A stretch of DNA of 64,000 bases from contig NZ_LGVW01000012.1 in assembly GCF_001263335.1 (NCBI RefSeq), positions 161,840 through 225,839 of the forward strand. The letters are read 5' to 3'. This DNA is from Dichelobacter nodosus. GTDB lineage: Bacteria; Pseudomonadota; Gammaproteobacteria; Cardiobacteriales; Cardiobacteriaceae. The notes beneath the pieces are model-generated. The model was not told where the DNA came from. It made no database searches and saw only the letters and a program-made list of their open reading frames with translations. This document shows, piece after piece, positions 55,554 to 63,849 of this stretch; within the stretch, counting starts at the first letter, position 1, and the number at the start of each line of letters is the position of its first letter. Both the position numbers and the translations under genes were made by a program.

Positions 55554-57692
55554 TTATAAAATTTTCAACTTTGCATACGCCAACACCAGCCACTTTTCTC
55601 CTACTGTGGTAAATTTTACCAACGCGCGCTGATGTTCGCCGCTGCCTTCAACCGCCTGAATAACGCCCGTTCCAAATTGGGCATGTTGAACGCAAACGCC
55701 GGTTTTCCATGGATTATCTTCTTGAATATCATTGGGTTGCGTACGATTAAATAATACCGGACGCACCATATTTAATAATTCGGGCGGAATCTCATTTAAA
55801 AACCGCGATGGGCGCGCGTAATTATCTTGACCGTAATAACGCCGCCGTTCGGCAAAACTCATCGTTAATTGTTCGCGCGCGCGGGTGATACCGACATATG
55901 CCAAACGGCGCTCTTCCTCCAATTGCGCGCTGTTTTCCAAAGAACGGGCATTTGGAAATAAACCTTCTTCAAGCGCAACCATATAAACGCGGTTAAATTC
56001 CAATCCTTTTGCGCTGTGCAACGTCATCAATTGCACGCCGTGGGCATTTGTTTCTTTATCGCCGGCATCTAATGACGCCATCGCTAAAAAATCGGCGATT
56101 TTATCGTGATCCGCATCATTTTGATCGGATTGATAATCACCGGCGGCAATTAATTCGTGCAAATTTTCCCGACGATTTTCCGTTTCTTCCTGATTATTAT
56201 TCGTCAACGCCGCATATAAACCGCTTTCATCAACCACCATTTTTAAAATATCGCGCAACGAATCGCTGCGCTCGGCAAACGCGGTCATCTTAATAATTAA
56301 CGCGCGAAATTGACGCAAAGCATTTTGAGCACGAGCAGAACATTTTTGCTCCAGCAACGCATCATCAGTAATAACGCGCCACAAAGAACATTGCACACGT
56401 TGCGCCAGCAAACGCACATCTTCCATAGTTTTGGCGCCGATGCCGCGCGGCGGTTGATTAATAATGCGTTCTAAAGCCGCATCATCATCGGGATAATGCA
56501 ATAAACGCAAATACGCCAGCGCATCTTTAATTTCGGCGCGCTCGAAAAAGCGCAAACCGCCGTAAATACGATAAGGAATATTTTTTTGTATCAACGCCTC
56601 TTCATAAATCCGACTCAGTGCATTGGAACGATACAAAATCGCGCATTGATCATAAGCGCCGCCGTGTTGATGAAATTGAGCAATATTTTCAACGAGATAA
56701 CGCGCTTCATCGTATTCATTAACCGCGGCATATAAAGCGATTGCCTCGCCGTGTTTGCCATCGCTCCACAACGTTTTTCCCAACCGTGTTTGATTATGCG
56801 CGATAACGGCATTAGCGGCGGCTAAAATCGTTTTTGTGGAACGATAATTTTGCTCCAAACGAATCGTGTGCACGGTTGGATAATAACGTTCTAAATGCAC
56901 GATGTGATCGATTTGCGCGCCGCGCCAGCCGTAAATTGATTGATCGTCATCGCCGACGACGAATAATTGCGTTTCTGGCGCACATAATTGCGTAACCAAT
57001 TTAAATTGCAAAGTATTCGTATCTTGAAATTCATCGATCAAAATAGCTTGAAAACGTTGATGAAAACGCTGTTGAACGGTTTCATGTTGCGCCAATAATT
57101 CCGTGGTTAACAGCAATAATTCCGCAAAATCCATCGTGCCTTGTTGTCGCGTAATATGTTCATATTCTTGATAAAAATGATGAACCGCGATTTCTAAAGG
57201 GGGCGCGGAAGTAGGCAAATCCGCCGCGCGCAAACCGTTTTCTTTATAAGCGTTGATCTGCGCTTGTACGGCTTTTGCCGATAAAATTTCTTCATTCCAA
57301 TTATTTTTTTGCAGCAACCGCTTGATCAAACGCAATTGATCGTCGCTGTCGATCACGATAAAACTTTTTTCCCAGCCGACAAGTTCCGCGTATTGCCGCA
57401 AAATGCGCAAGCAAATGCTATGAAATGTGCCCATCCATAATTGATTTAAAGAACAAGCCGCTGATTGCTCCAAACGTTGCCGCATTTCTTGGGCGGCTTT
57501 ATTGGTAAAAGTTAACGCCAATAATTGATACGGCATACAGCCGGCAACCGTCATTAACCATTGCATTCTTTGCACGAGTACGCGCGTTTTGCCGCTGCCC
57601 GCGCCGGCAATCACGCGCACAATGCGTTCTTTTGTAGTGACGGCGTCGCGTTGTGCCGCATTTAAACCGGATAAAATCGTGTCGATGTTCAC
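55554..57692 (-). CDS. uvrD: DNA helicase II (UvrD)
   Basis: The 712-residue SF1A helicase unwinds DNA 3'-5' in nucleotide excision and mismatch repair. Motifs in order: Q-motif LNAAQRDAV, Walker A AGAGSGKTRVLVQR, Ia ALTFTNKAAQEMRQRL, II IDEFQDTNTLQ, III FVVGDDDQSIYGWRGA, IV RLEQNYRST, V LMTLHSAKGLEFNRVYMVAL, VI EERRLAYVGITRAREQL. The C-terminal FTTVGEKWLVLAYAKL matches the UvrD tail, favouring UvrD over Rep. The gene lies immediately downstream of its own AT-rich gap opposite the 6S RNA. Confidence 0.93.
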   Translation of the reverse strand: MNIDTILSGLNAAQRDAVTTKERIVRVIAGAGSGKTRVLVQRMQWLMTVAGCMPYQLLALTFTNKAAQEMRQRLEQSAACSLNQLWMGTFHSICLRILRQYAELVGWEKSFIVIDSDDQLRLIKRLLQKNNWNEEILSAKAVQAQINAYKENGLRAADLPTSAPPLEIAVHHFYQEYEHITRQQGTMDFAELLLLTTELLAQHETVQQRFHQRFQAILIDEFQDTNTLQFKLVTQLCAPETQLFVVGDDDQSIYGWRGAQIDHIVHLERYYPTVHTIRLEQNYRSTKTILAAANAVIAHNQTRLGKTLWSDGKHGEAIALYAAVNEYDEARYLVENIAQFHQHGGAYDQCAILYRSNALSRIYEEALIQKNIPYRIYGGLRFFERAEIKDALAYLRLLHYPDDDAALERIINQPPRGIGAKTMEDVRLLAQRVQCSLWRVITDDALLEQKCSARAQNALRQFRALIIKMTAFAERSDSLRDILKMVVDESGLYAALTNNNQEETENRRENLHELIAAGDYQSDQNDADHDKIADFLAMASLDAGDKETNAHGVQLMTLHSAKGLEFNRVYMVALEEGLFPNARSLENSAQLEEERRLAYVGITRAREQLTMSFAERRRYYGQDNYARPSRFLNEIPPELLNMVRPVLFNRTQPNDIQEDNPWKTGVCVQHAQFGTGVIQAVEGSGEHQRALVKFTTVGEKWLVLAYAKLKIL

Positions 57693-57750
57693 CGTGAAAC
57701 TCCTGCAAAAAGGCGTTTATTCTAACAATGTTTATGAAAAACGCGCCGGC

Positions 57751-57779
57751 TTGACAAGTGCACGCGTCTTCTGCATAAT
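57751..57779 (+). promoter_or_regulatory. Sigma-70 promoter of tRNA-Met
   Basis: A perfect TTGACA, a 17-base spacer and CATAAT (5/6) place the start site about 8 bases before the mature tRNA. Confidence 0.85.
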
Positions 57780-57793
57780 TGCGCGTCTTTCAT

Positions 57794-57870
57794 GGCTATG
57801 TAGCTCAGTTGGTTAGAGCACATCACTCATAATGATGGGGTCCCCTGTTCGAATCAGGGCATAGCCACCA
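57794..57870 (+). tRNA. tRNA-Met (CAT), elongator
   Basis: The 77-base sequence folds into a full cloverleaf: acceptor GGCTATG/CATAGCC, D-loop AGTTGGTTA, anticodon arm CATCA-CTCATAA-TGATG with anticodon CAT, T-arm CCTG/CAGG around TTCGAAT, and encoded CCA. It is almost identical to E. coli elongator tRNA-Met (not the initiator, which begins CGCGGG and has an unpaired 1-72 end). Confidence 0.97.
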
Positions 57871-57876
57871 AATATT

Positions 57877-57905
57877 AAAAGTCGCTGTTTTAACGCGGCT
57901 TTTTT
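57877..57905 (+). terminator. Intrinsic terminator after tRNA-Met
   Basis: AAAAGTCGC pairs with GCGGCTTTT (one G-T pair) around a nine-base loop and runs on into a long T tract. Confidence 0.8.
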
Positions 57906-57993
57906 TTTGCCGTTAACAATATTTTGATTGATTAACGCGATAAAAAAGGCGGCAAAATTGCCGCCCGTTACGAAAATCCGCCGTTTTTATTGA

Positions 57994-59073
57994 TTACAAA
58001 ACATCGCGGCAGTTTAAATCGTCAAAAGCTTGTTCCAAACGTTGAGAAATAAAATTTTCTGATTGCCGCAACCACGCGCGCGGATCATAGAATTTCTTAT
58101 TGGGTTTATCTTCGCCTTCGGGATTGCCCAATTGTCCTTGTAAATACGCTTCATTTTTCCGATAAAATTCTAAAACGCCTTCCCAAGCCGCCCATTGCGT
58201 ATCTGTATCAATATTCATTTTAACAACGCCATAACTGATGGCTTCGCGAATATCGGACAAACTCGAACCGGATCCGCCGTGGAAAACGAAATCCAATGAT
58301 TTTTCTGGCAAACCAAATTTTTGGGAAACGTATTTTTGCGAATTATCCAAAATTTTTGGCGTTAATTTTACGTTGCCGGGTTTGTAAACGCCGTGCACGT
58401 TGCCAAATGCCGCCGCAATTGTAAACCGCGGGCTGATTTTGCGCAGTTCTTGATAAGCAAATGCTACATCTTCTGGTTGTGTATAAAGCATTGCGTTATC
58501 CACTCCGGTATTATCCACGCCGTCTTCTTCACCGCCGGTGCAACCCAATTCAATTTCCAGCGTCATATCGATTTTTGCCATGCGTTCGAGATAACGTTGA
58601 CAAATTTCAATATTTTCTTTTAGCGGTTCTTCTGATAAATCAAGCATATGTGATGAAAAAAGCGGTTTACCGTGTTGTTGATAAAACGCTTCGCCGGCGT
58701 CAAGCAAACCGTCCAACCACGGCAATAATTTTTTCGCGCAATGATCCGTATGCAAAATAACGGGAACGCCGTAAGCCGCGGCTAAAGTGTGAATATGTTG
58801 TGCGGCGGCAATGGCGCCTAAAACGTCGGGACGTTGTCCATCAACTGGTTTTAAACCTTTGCCGGCGAAAAAAGCCGCGCCGCCGTTGGAAAATTGAATA
58901 ATTAATGGCGCGCGAACGCGGGCGGCAGTTTCTAACGCGGCATTGACGGAATTGGTGCCCACGCAATTCATCGCCGGCAGCGCAAAATTATTTTGTTTGG
59001 CAATAGAGAAGATTTTTTGCACGTCATCACCGGTGACTACGCCGGCTTTGATACTGTCCAAAATTTTTGTCAT
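57994..59073 (-). CDS. fbaA: Class II fructose-bisphosphate aldolase
   Basis: The 359-residue zinc-dependent aldolase of the E. coli type cleaves or forms fructose-1,6-bisphosphate. Zinc ligands are in VILHTDHCAKK and in FGNVHGVYKPG and FVFHGGSGSS; the latter also binds phosphate. EIELGCTGGEEDGVDN is the class IIA signature. It has its own promoter region shared with the CRISPR-side operon on the opposite strand (238-bp gap). Confidence 0.95.
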   Translation of the reverse strand: MTKILDSIKAGVVTGDDVQKIFSIAKQNNFALPAMNCVGTNSVNAALETAARVRAPLIIQFSNGGAAFFAGKGLKPVDGQRPDVLGAIAAAQHIHTLAAAYGVPVILHTDHCAKKLLPWLDGLLDAGEAFYQQHGKPLFSSHMLDLSEEPLKENIEICQRYLERMAKIDMTLEIELGCTGGEEDGVDNTGVDNAMLYTQPEDVAFAYQELRKISPRFTIAAAFGNVHGVYKPGNVKLTPKILDNSQKYVSQKFGLPEKSLDFVFHGGSGSSLSDIREAISYGVVKMNIDTDTQWAAWEGVLEFYRKNEAYLQGQLGNPEGEDKPNKKFYDPRAWLRQSENFISQRLEQAFDDLNCRDVL

Positions 59074-59240
59074 ATCAAATTCCTATAAGTGAATGGATAA
59101 ACTGTGATGCGCGCATCGGGCGCGCGGCGGGGCAAGTATACCGTTGTGTTGCTTTAAGAAACAATCAAAGACTTTTATTGCTTAAATTTTTGCGGAGATT
59201 TCTTGAAAATTAACTGTTTTTTAATATTACTTCTAAAAAT

Positions 59241-59255
59241 TGTGACTCAATCACA
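59241..59255. repeat. Inverted repeat upstream of csy1
   Basis: TGTGACTCAATCACA is a perfect TGTGA / TCACA inverted repeat with a 5-base centre, 57 bases before csy1. CRP sites have a 6-base centre, so it is not a consensus site; it may be an operator for a related factor or chance. Confidence 0.35.
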
Positions 59256-59311
59256 TTGAGAAAATTATCATATGCGATAGTAAATATAAAGCAGTCATTA
59301 TAGGACGAGAG

Positions 59312-60607
59312 ATGAAAAGTATCAGCGAGATAACGACAGAAGAGCTTAAAAATGCGATACGGGCATTTTTGAGCGCGGAATGTGAGAAAAAAACAAAAGA
59401 TTCAAGCGATATAGAAAAAATGAAAAAATATCGCCCCGATATTTGGTTACAGGATGCGCAAAAAAAGGCAGAGCGCTTTAAAGTGGGTACTCATATTTCC
59501 AAAGGTATTCACTCCCAATCTCAAGGTGATAACGTTTATTTTTCCCAAAAAGTCGATCATGATTACGTCAATACGAAAACAGTCACCAACAATTATTTAG
59601 ACGGTGGCGGCGCTGCCTCAGATTTCCCATTAGCATCTTTTTTTGAATGGGAAGTGATTACCGGTTCGGGGATTAAAATGCGCGATGTAATTTGGGAAAA
59701 TGGCGCGGCTGTGCAGCGCTGTTTTGCTGATGATCCCGAATTATCACAAACTTATCAACAAACCTTTCTAACTTGTTTACAAGCACAACCACAAAATCCC
59801 CAGACCGACGCACTCAATAAACAATTATTGTGGGCATTGCCGCAAACTGATGATAATAGAGACAATTATCTTGTATTAGTGCCGCTTCATCCATCTGTAT
59901 TGACGCATGAGTTTTATCATAAAATCGAGGCAATTAATAATAATCGCTTTGATGTCAAAAGCAAAAGCGTACCGCAAAAACGTTATGCCGATTTGCTTGA
60001 CTTAGCGCAGATCAAATTGGGCGGCAGTAAGCCACAAAACATTAGTGTATTAACAAGTAAGCAACGCGGCATAAATTATTTATTGCCTTCTTTACCGCCC
60101 GTTTTTCGAGCACGACAAGATATACATTTTAGCCCGAAATTAGAAAGTATTTTTTTCAGCAAATCATTATATTACCGCGTTGAAGATGATTTAAAAATTT
60201 TATTCGGCGTTATTTACTGTAAAGAAAATAATTATGAAATTCGTAATATGCGCAAAGCAGCTGTGCACCGCATCGCGCATCAAATTTTAAGCATTGGCGA
60301 AACGATTTGCGCATTGCGTCCAGCCGGTTGGTCGAAAGATTATGATTTGTCTTCTGCACAGAAATATTGGCTTGATCCTAAACGTGCTGATTTAGCCGGC
60401 GAAGAAAAATTTAAAGCCGAACGAGATGCCGCCGATTGGGACAAAGCAATCGAAAAAGATTTTGCCAATTGGTTGCAAAAGGTTTTGGAAGAACGCTTTA
60501 AAAAGCATCGTCATGAGTTTACCGATATAGAACATTATGAATGGCAACGAGAAATGAAGGCGGTAATTAAAGAATCATTTCGGCTTAATAAGCGGGGTTT
60601 GTTATGA
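59312..60607 (+). CDS. csy1: Type I-F CRISPR large subunit Csy1 (Cas8f)
   Basis: Csy1 is the PAM-reading large subunit of the type I-F (Csy) surveillance complex. The 431-residue protein is of normal family length, starts with an amphipathic Glu/Lys-rich helix, and has GTHISKGIHSQSQGDNVYF and the highly conserved LGGSKPQNISVLTSKQRG followed by YLLPSLPPVF. Start at 59312 follows AGGACGAGAG. It is first in the operon and overlaps csy2 by 4 bp. No cas1 or cas2-3 lies in the 238 bp upstream, where I-F loci normally have them. Csy1 and Csy2 are separate genes, as in I-F1, not fused. Confidence 0.93.
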   Translation: MKSISEITTEELKNAIRAFLSAECEKKTKDSSDIEKMKKYRPDIWLQDAQKKAERFKVGTHISKGIHSQSQGDNVYFSQKVDHDYVNTKTVTNNYLDGGGAASDFPLASFFEWEVITGSGIKMRDVIWENGAAVQRCFADDPELSQTYQQTFLTCLQAQPQNPQTDALNKQLLWALPQTDDNRDNYLVLVPLHPSVLTHEFYHKIEAINNNRFDVKSKSVPQKRYADLLDLAQIKLGGSKPQNISVLTSKQRGINYLLPSLPPVFRARQDIHFSPKLESIFFSKSLYYRVEDDLKILFGVIYCKENNYEIRNMRKAAVHRIAHQILSIGETICALRPAGWSKDYDLSSAQKYWLDPKRADLAGEEKFKAERDAADWDKAIEKDFANWLQKVLEERFKKHRHEFTDIEHYEWQREMKAVIKESFRLNKRGLL

Positions 60608-61554
60608 GTTCTATTGAAAGTTTTATTTATCCAGATCTGAAACGCGTTGGTTTTTTATTGATTAAACGTCTTGAAGTGATCAATGCAAATGCGCTTTCGA
60701 GTCCGCTCACTTACGGTTTTCCAGCAATTACGGCTTTTACCGGCGCTGTGCACGCGCTAAGCCGTAAAATCAACCGCAGCGAAGCATTAGCCGACATTTT
60801 TTTAGATGGCGTATTGATTGCCGCGCACAGTTGCCAACCGCAAACTTATCGCGAATACTTCAATAAACCATTTACGTTTATTCAATCGCGTCACCCTGTT
60901 GAGAAAACTGGCGATACCGCGCCGATTATTCAAGAAGGTTATTGCCATTTAACCGTTTCTCTCTTGATTGGTGTTTATGCGAAAGATGGTTATTTATCCG
61001 AAGAACAGATTGAAGCGTTGAAAAAACAGCTTTTTATTGCAATTCAACAGCAACCGCTCGCCGGCGGCAATGTGATTGGTTTAGATGCGCAGGAACCGAT
61101 ACAGTTCTACAAAGATGATGTAGATCAATGTGTTTCTGAATTATTACCTGCTTTTGTTCTAATTGATGCGCATAAAGAATTAACCGCAATTACGCAAGAA
61201 TTGCAAAAAGACAATCCTGCAGCCACCGCTTTAGATGCCTTAATTGAAACCGCTTCCTTGCATCACATTCCTAGTGATGAGCAAGAGAATAATTGGGAAA
61301 TATATAGTGTAAAAAAGGGGCGCGGTTGGTTGGTGCCAATTCCCATTGGTTATCAAGGTATTTCACCGCAGTATGATGCGGGTGTAATGAAAAACGCACG
61401 CAATCCCCATTATCCCAGCCAGTACGTTGAAGCTTTATACAGTTTAGGGAAATGGGTTTTCCCCTATTCTATCGATTTGATTGATAACGCGATGTGGTAT
61501 CAAAAATATGATGCCGAAAAAGATTTGTATTTAGTGACCCATTTAATGGAATAA
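60604..61554 (+). CDS. csy2: Type I-F CRISPR protein Csy2 (Cas5f)
   Basis: Csy2 caps the 5' end of the crRNA together with Csy1. The 316-residue protein has family blocks LLIKRLEVINANALSSPLTYGFPA, AFTGAVHALSRKI and PIPIGYQGISPQYDAG with VEALYSLGKWVFP near the end. The start is within the csy1 stop (ATGA) and csy3 follows 15 bp later. Confidence 0.93.
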   Translation: MSSIESFIYPDLKRVGFLLIKRLEVINANALSSPLTYGFPAITAFTGAVHALSRKINRSEALADIFLDGVLIAAHSCQPQTYREYFNKPFTFIQSRHPVEKTGDTAPIIQEGYCHLTVSLLIGVYAKDGYLSEEQIEALKKQLFIAIQQQPLAGGNVIGLDAQEPIQFYKDDVDQCVSELLPAFVLIDAHKELTAITQELQKDNPAATALDALIETASLHHIPSDEQENNWEIYSVKKGRGWLVPIPIGYQGISPQYDAGVMKNARNPHYPSQYVEALYSLGKWVFPYSIDLIDNAMWYQKYDAEKDLYLVTHLME

Positions 61555-61569
61555 TTTAAAGGAACCATC

Positions 61570-62580
61570 ATGTCTAATAAACGAGAATCTTCAGAGCAAA
61601 AATTAAAAACACCCTCCCTTTTATCCTTTGCCCGCAGCATTGATATTTCCGATGCATTTTTCTGGCAAACAAACAGCAAAGATGCCAAGCACAATCGCAG
61701 CATTGTGACCGTACAAGAAAAATCCGTGCGCGGTACGATCAGCAATCGTCTAAAAAACACCAGCACCAGTGATATCGCCAAAATTGATGCAAAAATTGAA
61801 GAAGCAAATTTGCAACGCGTTGATGCGAGTAGTCTTGATGAAGATAAAGATATTTTGCTTGTTCACTTTACGTGCAAAATACTACCTTTTACCGCGGAAC
61901 CGTGTGTATGTAACGATCAAGCGTATCAAGAAAAATTGCAAACGGTGATGAGCAAATATATTGAAGAACAAGGATTTAAAGAATTAGCGCGCCGTTATGC
62001 CATTAATATTGCTAATGCGCGGTGGTTGTGGCGCAATCGCGTAGGTGCGGAAAGTATTTTAGTGACTGTGACGCTTAATGAGAAAGAATCGTTGACTTTT
62101 GATGCGTGCTCATTTGAGTTGCGTCATTTCAATTGCCACAATAAACAACTCGATCAATTGGCGCAATGGATTGAATCCGGTTTTAAAGGTGAATTTATTT
62201 TGTTATCTGTAGAAGCGCGCGTAAAAATCGGTTACGGGCAAGAAGTATATCCTTCGCAAGAATTAATTTTGGATGGTAAAAGTAAAAAAAGCAAAGTGTT
62301 ATATCTCGTGGGTGATGGCAGTGATAATCATGCGGGTATGCATTCGCAAAAAATCAGTAATGCTATTCGTACCATTGATGATTGGTATCCTGAAGCAGAA
62401 TTTCCCATTGCCGTTGAACCGTATGGCGCAGTTACCACTTTAGGCAAAGCATTCCGGCATCCCAAGGATAAGAAGGATTTTTACAATTTATTTGATAACT
62501 GGATATTAAAAGATCAGGTGCCGGAAGTGAATGATCAGCATTATGTGGCAGCAGTATTAATTCGTGGTGGCGTATTTTAG
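61570..62580 (+). CDS. csy3: Type I-F CRISPR backbone protein Csy3 (Cas7f)
   Basis: Csy3 forms the six-copy filament that covers the crRNA spacer. The 336-residue protein starts KTPSLLSFARSIDISDAFFW, as in the family, and contains NIANARWLWRNRVGAESI, AVEPYGAVTTLGKAFRHPK and a closing HYVAAVLIRGGVF. AAGGAACC precedes the ATG. Normal length and no break. Confidence 0.94.
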   Translation: MSNKRESSEQKLKTPSLLSFARSIDISDAFFWQTNSKDAKHNRSIVTVQEKSVRGTISNRLKNTSTSDIAKIDAKIEEANLQRVDASSLDEDKDILLVHFTCKILPFTAEPCVCNDQAYQEKLQTVMSKYIEEQGFKELARRYAINIANARWLWRNRVGAESILVTVTLNEKESLTFDACSFELRHFNCHNKQLDQLAQWIESGFKGEFILLSVEARVKIGYGQEVYPSQELILDGKSKKSKVLYLVGDGSDNHAGMHSQKISNAIRTIDDWYPEAEFPIAVEPYGAVTTLGKAFRHPKDKKDFYNLFDNWILKDQVPEVNDQHYVAAVLIRGGVF

Positions 62581-62607
62581 TGAAAATGACAAGAAGAGAT
62601 AAAGACC

Positions 62608-63216
62608 ATGAACTTTTATCAAGAAATCACGCTGTTGCCTGATGCCGAAGTTTCACTCTATTTTTTGTGGAGTAAAGTGTACGGTCAATTGCATATTGCT
62701 CTTGCTGACGTACGCAATCGTTACGGTATTGATACCATCGGCGTTAATTTTCCGCATTATGTTTATGAGGAACAGAATCATAAAGTGGTTGCTGCCCGAT
62801 TAGGCGATCAATTGCGGATCTTTGCGCTTGCAGAAAATGATTTGGAAAAATTGCAGATAAATCAGTGGCTAGAGCGTTTAAGTGACTACGTTCATATCAA
62901 ACGCATCAGCAAAATTGAACCCAATAAAGTAACGGGTTATGTAGTTGTAAAGCGTTACCGTTATCCATCGCTGGATAAAGTGGCGCTGCGATTTGCGCAA
63001 TTTAGGAAGATCAACTTTGAAGAAGCGCGCAAGCATTGTACAAAATACAAGCATCAGGCTAAGAATTATCCGTTTATCATGTTAAAAAGCCAAAGTAATC
63101 AGGAGTATTACAAACTCTCGATTCGACAGGAAAATGCACAAGAATCGGTATCAGGGCGTTTTAATGTATACGGCATAAATTCTGCAACCGGTATCGTCAC
63201 CGTTCCTAATTGGTAA
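62608..63216 (+). CDS. cas6f: Type I-F crRNA endonuclease Cas6f (Csy4)
   Basis: Cas6f cuts the repeat hairpin and stays bound to the crRNA 3' end. The 202-residue protein begins NFYQEITLLPDAEVSLYFLW; His is at position 29 (YGQLHIAL), matching the general base His29 of P. aeruginosa Csy4. The Arg-rich helix region RRYP-like KRYRYPSLDKVALRFAQFRK and the final FNVYGINSATGIVTVPNW, with the Tyr near position 176 of the reference, are also present. It is slightly longer than the usual ~187 residues. The leader and array start right after it. Confidence 0.93.
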   Translation: MNFYQEITLLPDAEVSLYFLWSKVYGQLHIALADVRNRYGIDTIGVNFPHYVYEEQNHKVVAARLGDQLRIFALAENDLEKLQINQWLERLSDYVHIKRISKIEPNKVTGYVVVKRYRYPSLDKVALRFAQFRKINFEEARKHCTKYKHQAKNYPFIMLKSQSNQEYYKLSIRQENAQESVSGRFNVYGINSATGIVTVPNW

Positions 63217-63369
63217 AAAAACGGCCAAAAGATAAAAATACCCTTTATTTTTTGGTTTGTAAAAACTCTTTTTAATTCAAATAATTAAAAATAGGGAAAA
63301 AATTTGGGTATACAAGCGCTAAAAGTATTAATATACTGTTTAAGCACCAAATTATCTTTGGTTGCTCTT
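63217..63369 (+). promoter_or_regulatory. CRISPR leader with an IHF-like site
   Basis: This 153-base AT-rich stretch between cas6f and the first repeat is the array leader, since the repeat strand (5' GTTCAC, 3' AGAAA) shows transcription left to right. ATTCAAATAATTA (63275-63287) differs at one position from the IHF consensus WATCAAnnnnTTR, and IHF is known to help spacer integration at type I-F leaders. A second half-conserved pattern, CCCTTTA and GTATAC, has no clear role. Confidence 0.75.
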
Positions 63370-63817
63370 GTTCACCGCCGCACAGGCGGCTTAGAAATAT
63401 CAAAGAACCAGTCAAGGAACCATGAGTCGGTTCACCGCCGCACAGGCGGCTTAGAAACAATGAATCCTGTTCGCTATGCAGTGAATCTTGTTCACCGCCG
63501 CACAGGCGGCTTAGAAAATTCGCAAACAAAACAGCGAAATTTGGGCGAGGTTCACCGCCGCACAGGCGGCTTAGAAAATTCGCAAACAAAACAGCGAAAT
63601 TTGGGCGAGGTTCACCGCCGCACAGGCGGCTTAGAAATGTCGAACTAAACGATGACCAGATTTGGTTAAGTTCACCGCCGCACAGGCGGCTTAGAAAGCC
63701 GCAACATTTCTGGCTCATTTAAATATAAGGTTCACCGCCGCACAGGCGGCTTAGAAAGCTATAGTTATCGAGTCCAGAAAAAATAAAGTGTTCACCGCCG
63801 CACAGGCGGCTTAGAAA
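63370..63817 (+). CRISPR. Type I-F CRISPR array, eight identical repeats, seven full spacers
   Basis: Eight perfect 28-base repeats start at 63370, 63430, 63490, 63550, 63610, 63670, 63730 and 63790 and are separated by seven 32-base spacers, the I-F geometry. Each repeat has the I-F ends (GTTCACC... and ...TTAGAAA) and a CCGCC-GCACA-GGCGG hairpin for Cas6f. Spacers three (63518-63549) and four (63578-63609) are identical. The repeat at the leader-distal end is not degenerate, which is unusual. After it come 32 bases (63818-63849) that could be an eighth spacer, but no repeat follows. Confidence 0.98.
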
Positions 63818-63849
63818 CTGCGGTCGGTTGTAGGGAATTGTTTCAGTCA

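Noticed and set aside
57794..57870. tRNA-Met as an integration site for a CRISPR/phage island
   Set aside because: Housekeeping fbaA lies between, and no repeat of the tRNA 3' end was seen further right in the window.
59241..59255. A CRP site upstream of csy1
   Set aside because: The TGTGA/TCACA half-sites are separated by five bases instead of six, so it does not meet the consensus; kept only as an inverted repeat.
59312..63216. A Tn7-like CRISPR-associated transposon (I-F3)
   Set aside because: csy1 and csy2 are separate full-length genes and no tniQ, tnsA, tnsB or tnsC is present in the window.
63272..63718. Open frames on both strands across the CRISPR array with a repeated peptide
   Set aside because: They are translations of the 60-base repeat-spacer unit, which keeps frame because 60 is divisible by three. 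No ribosome-binding site or family match.
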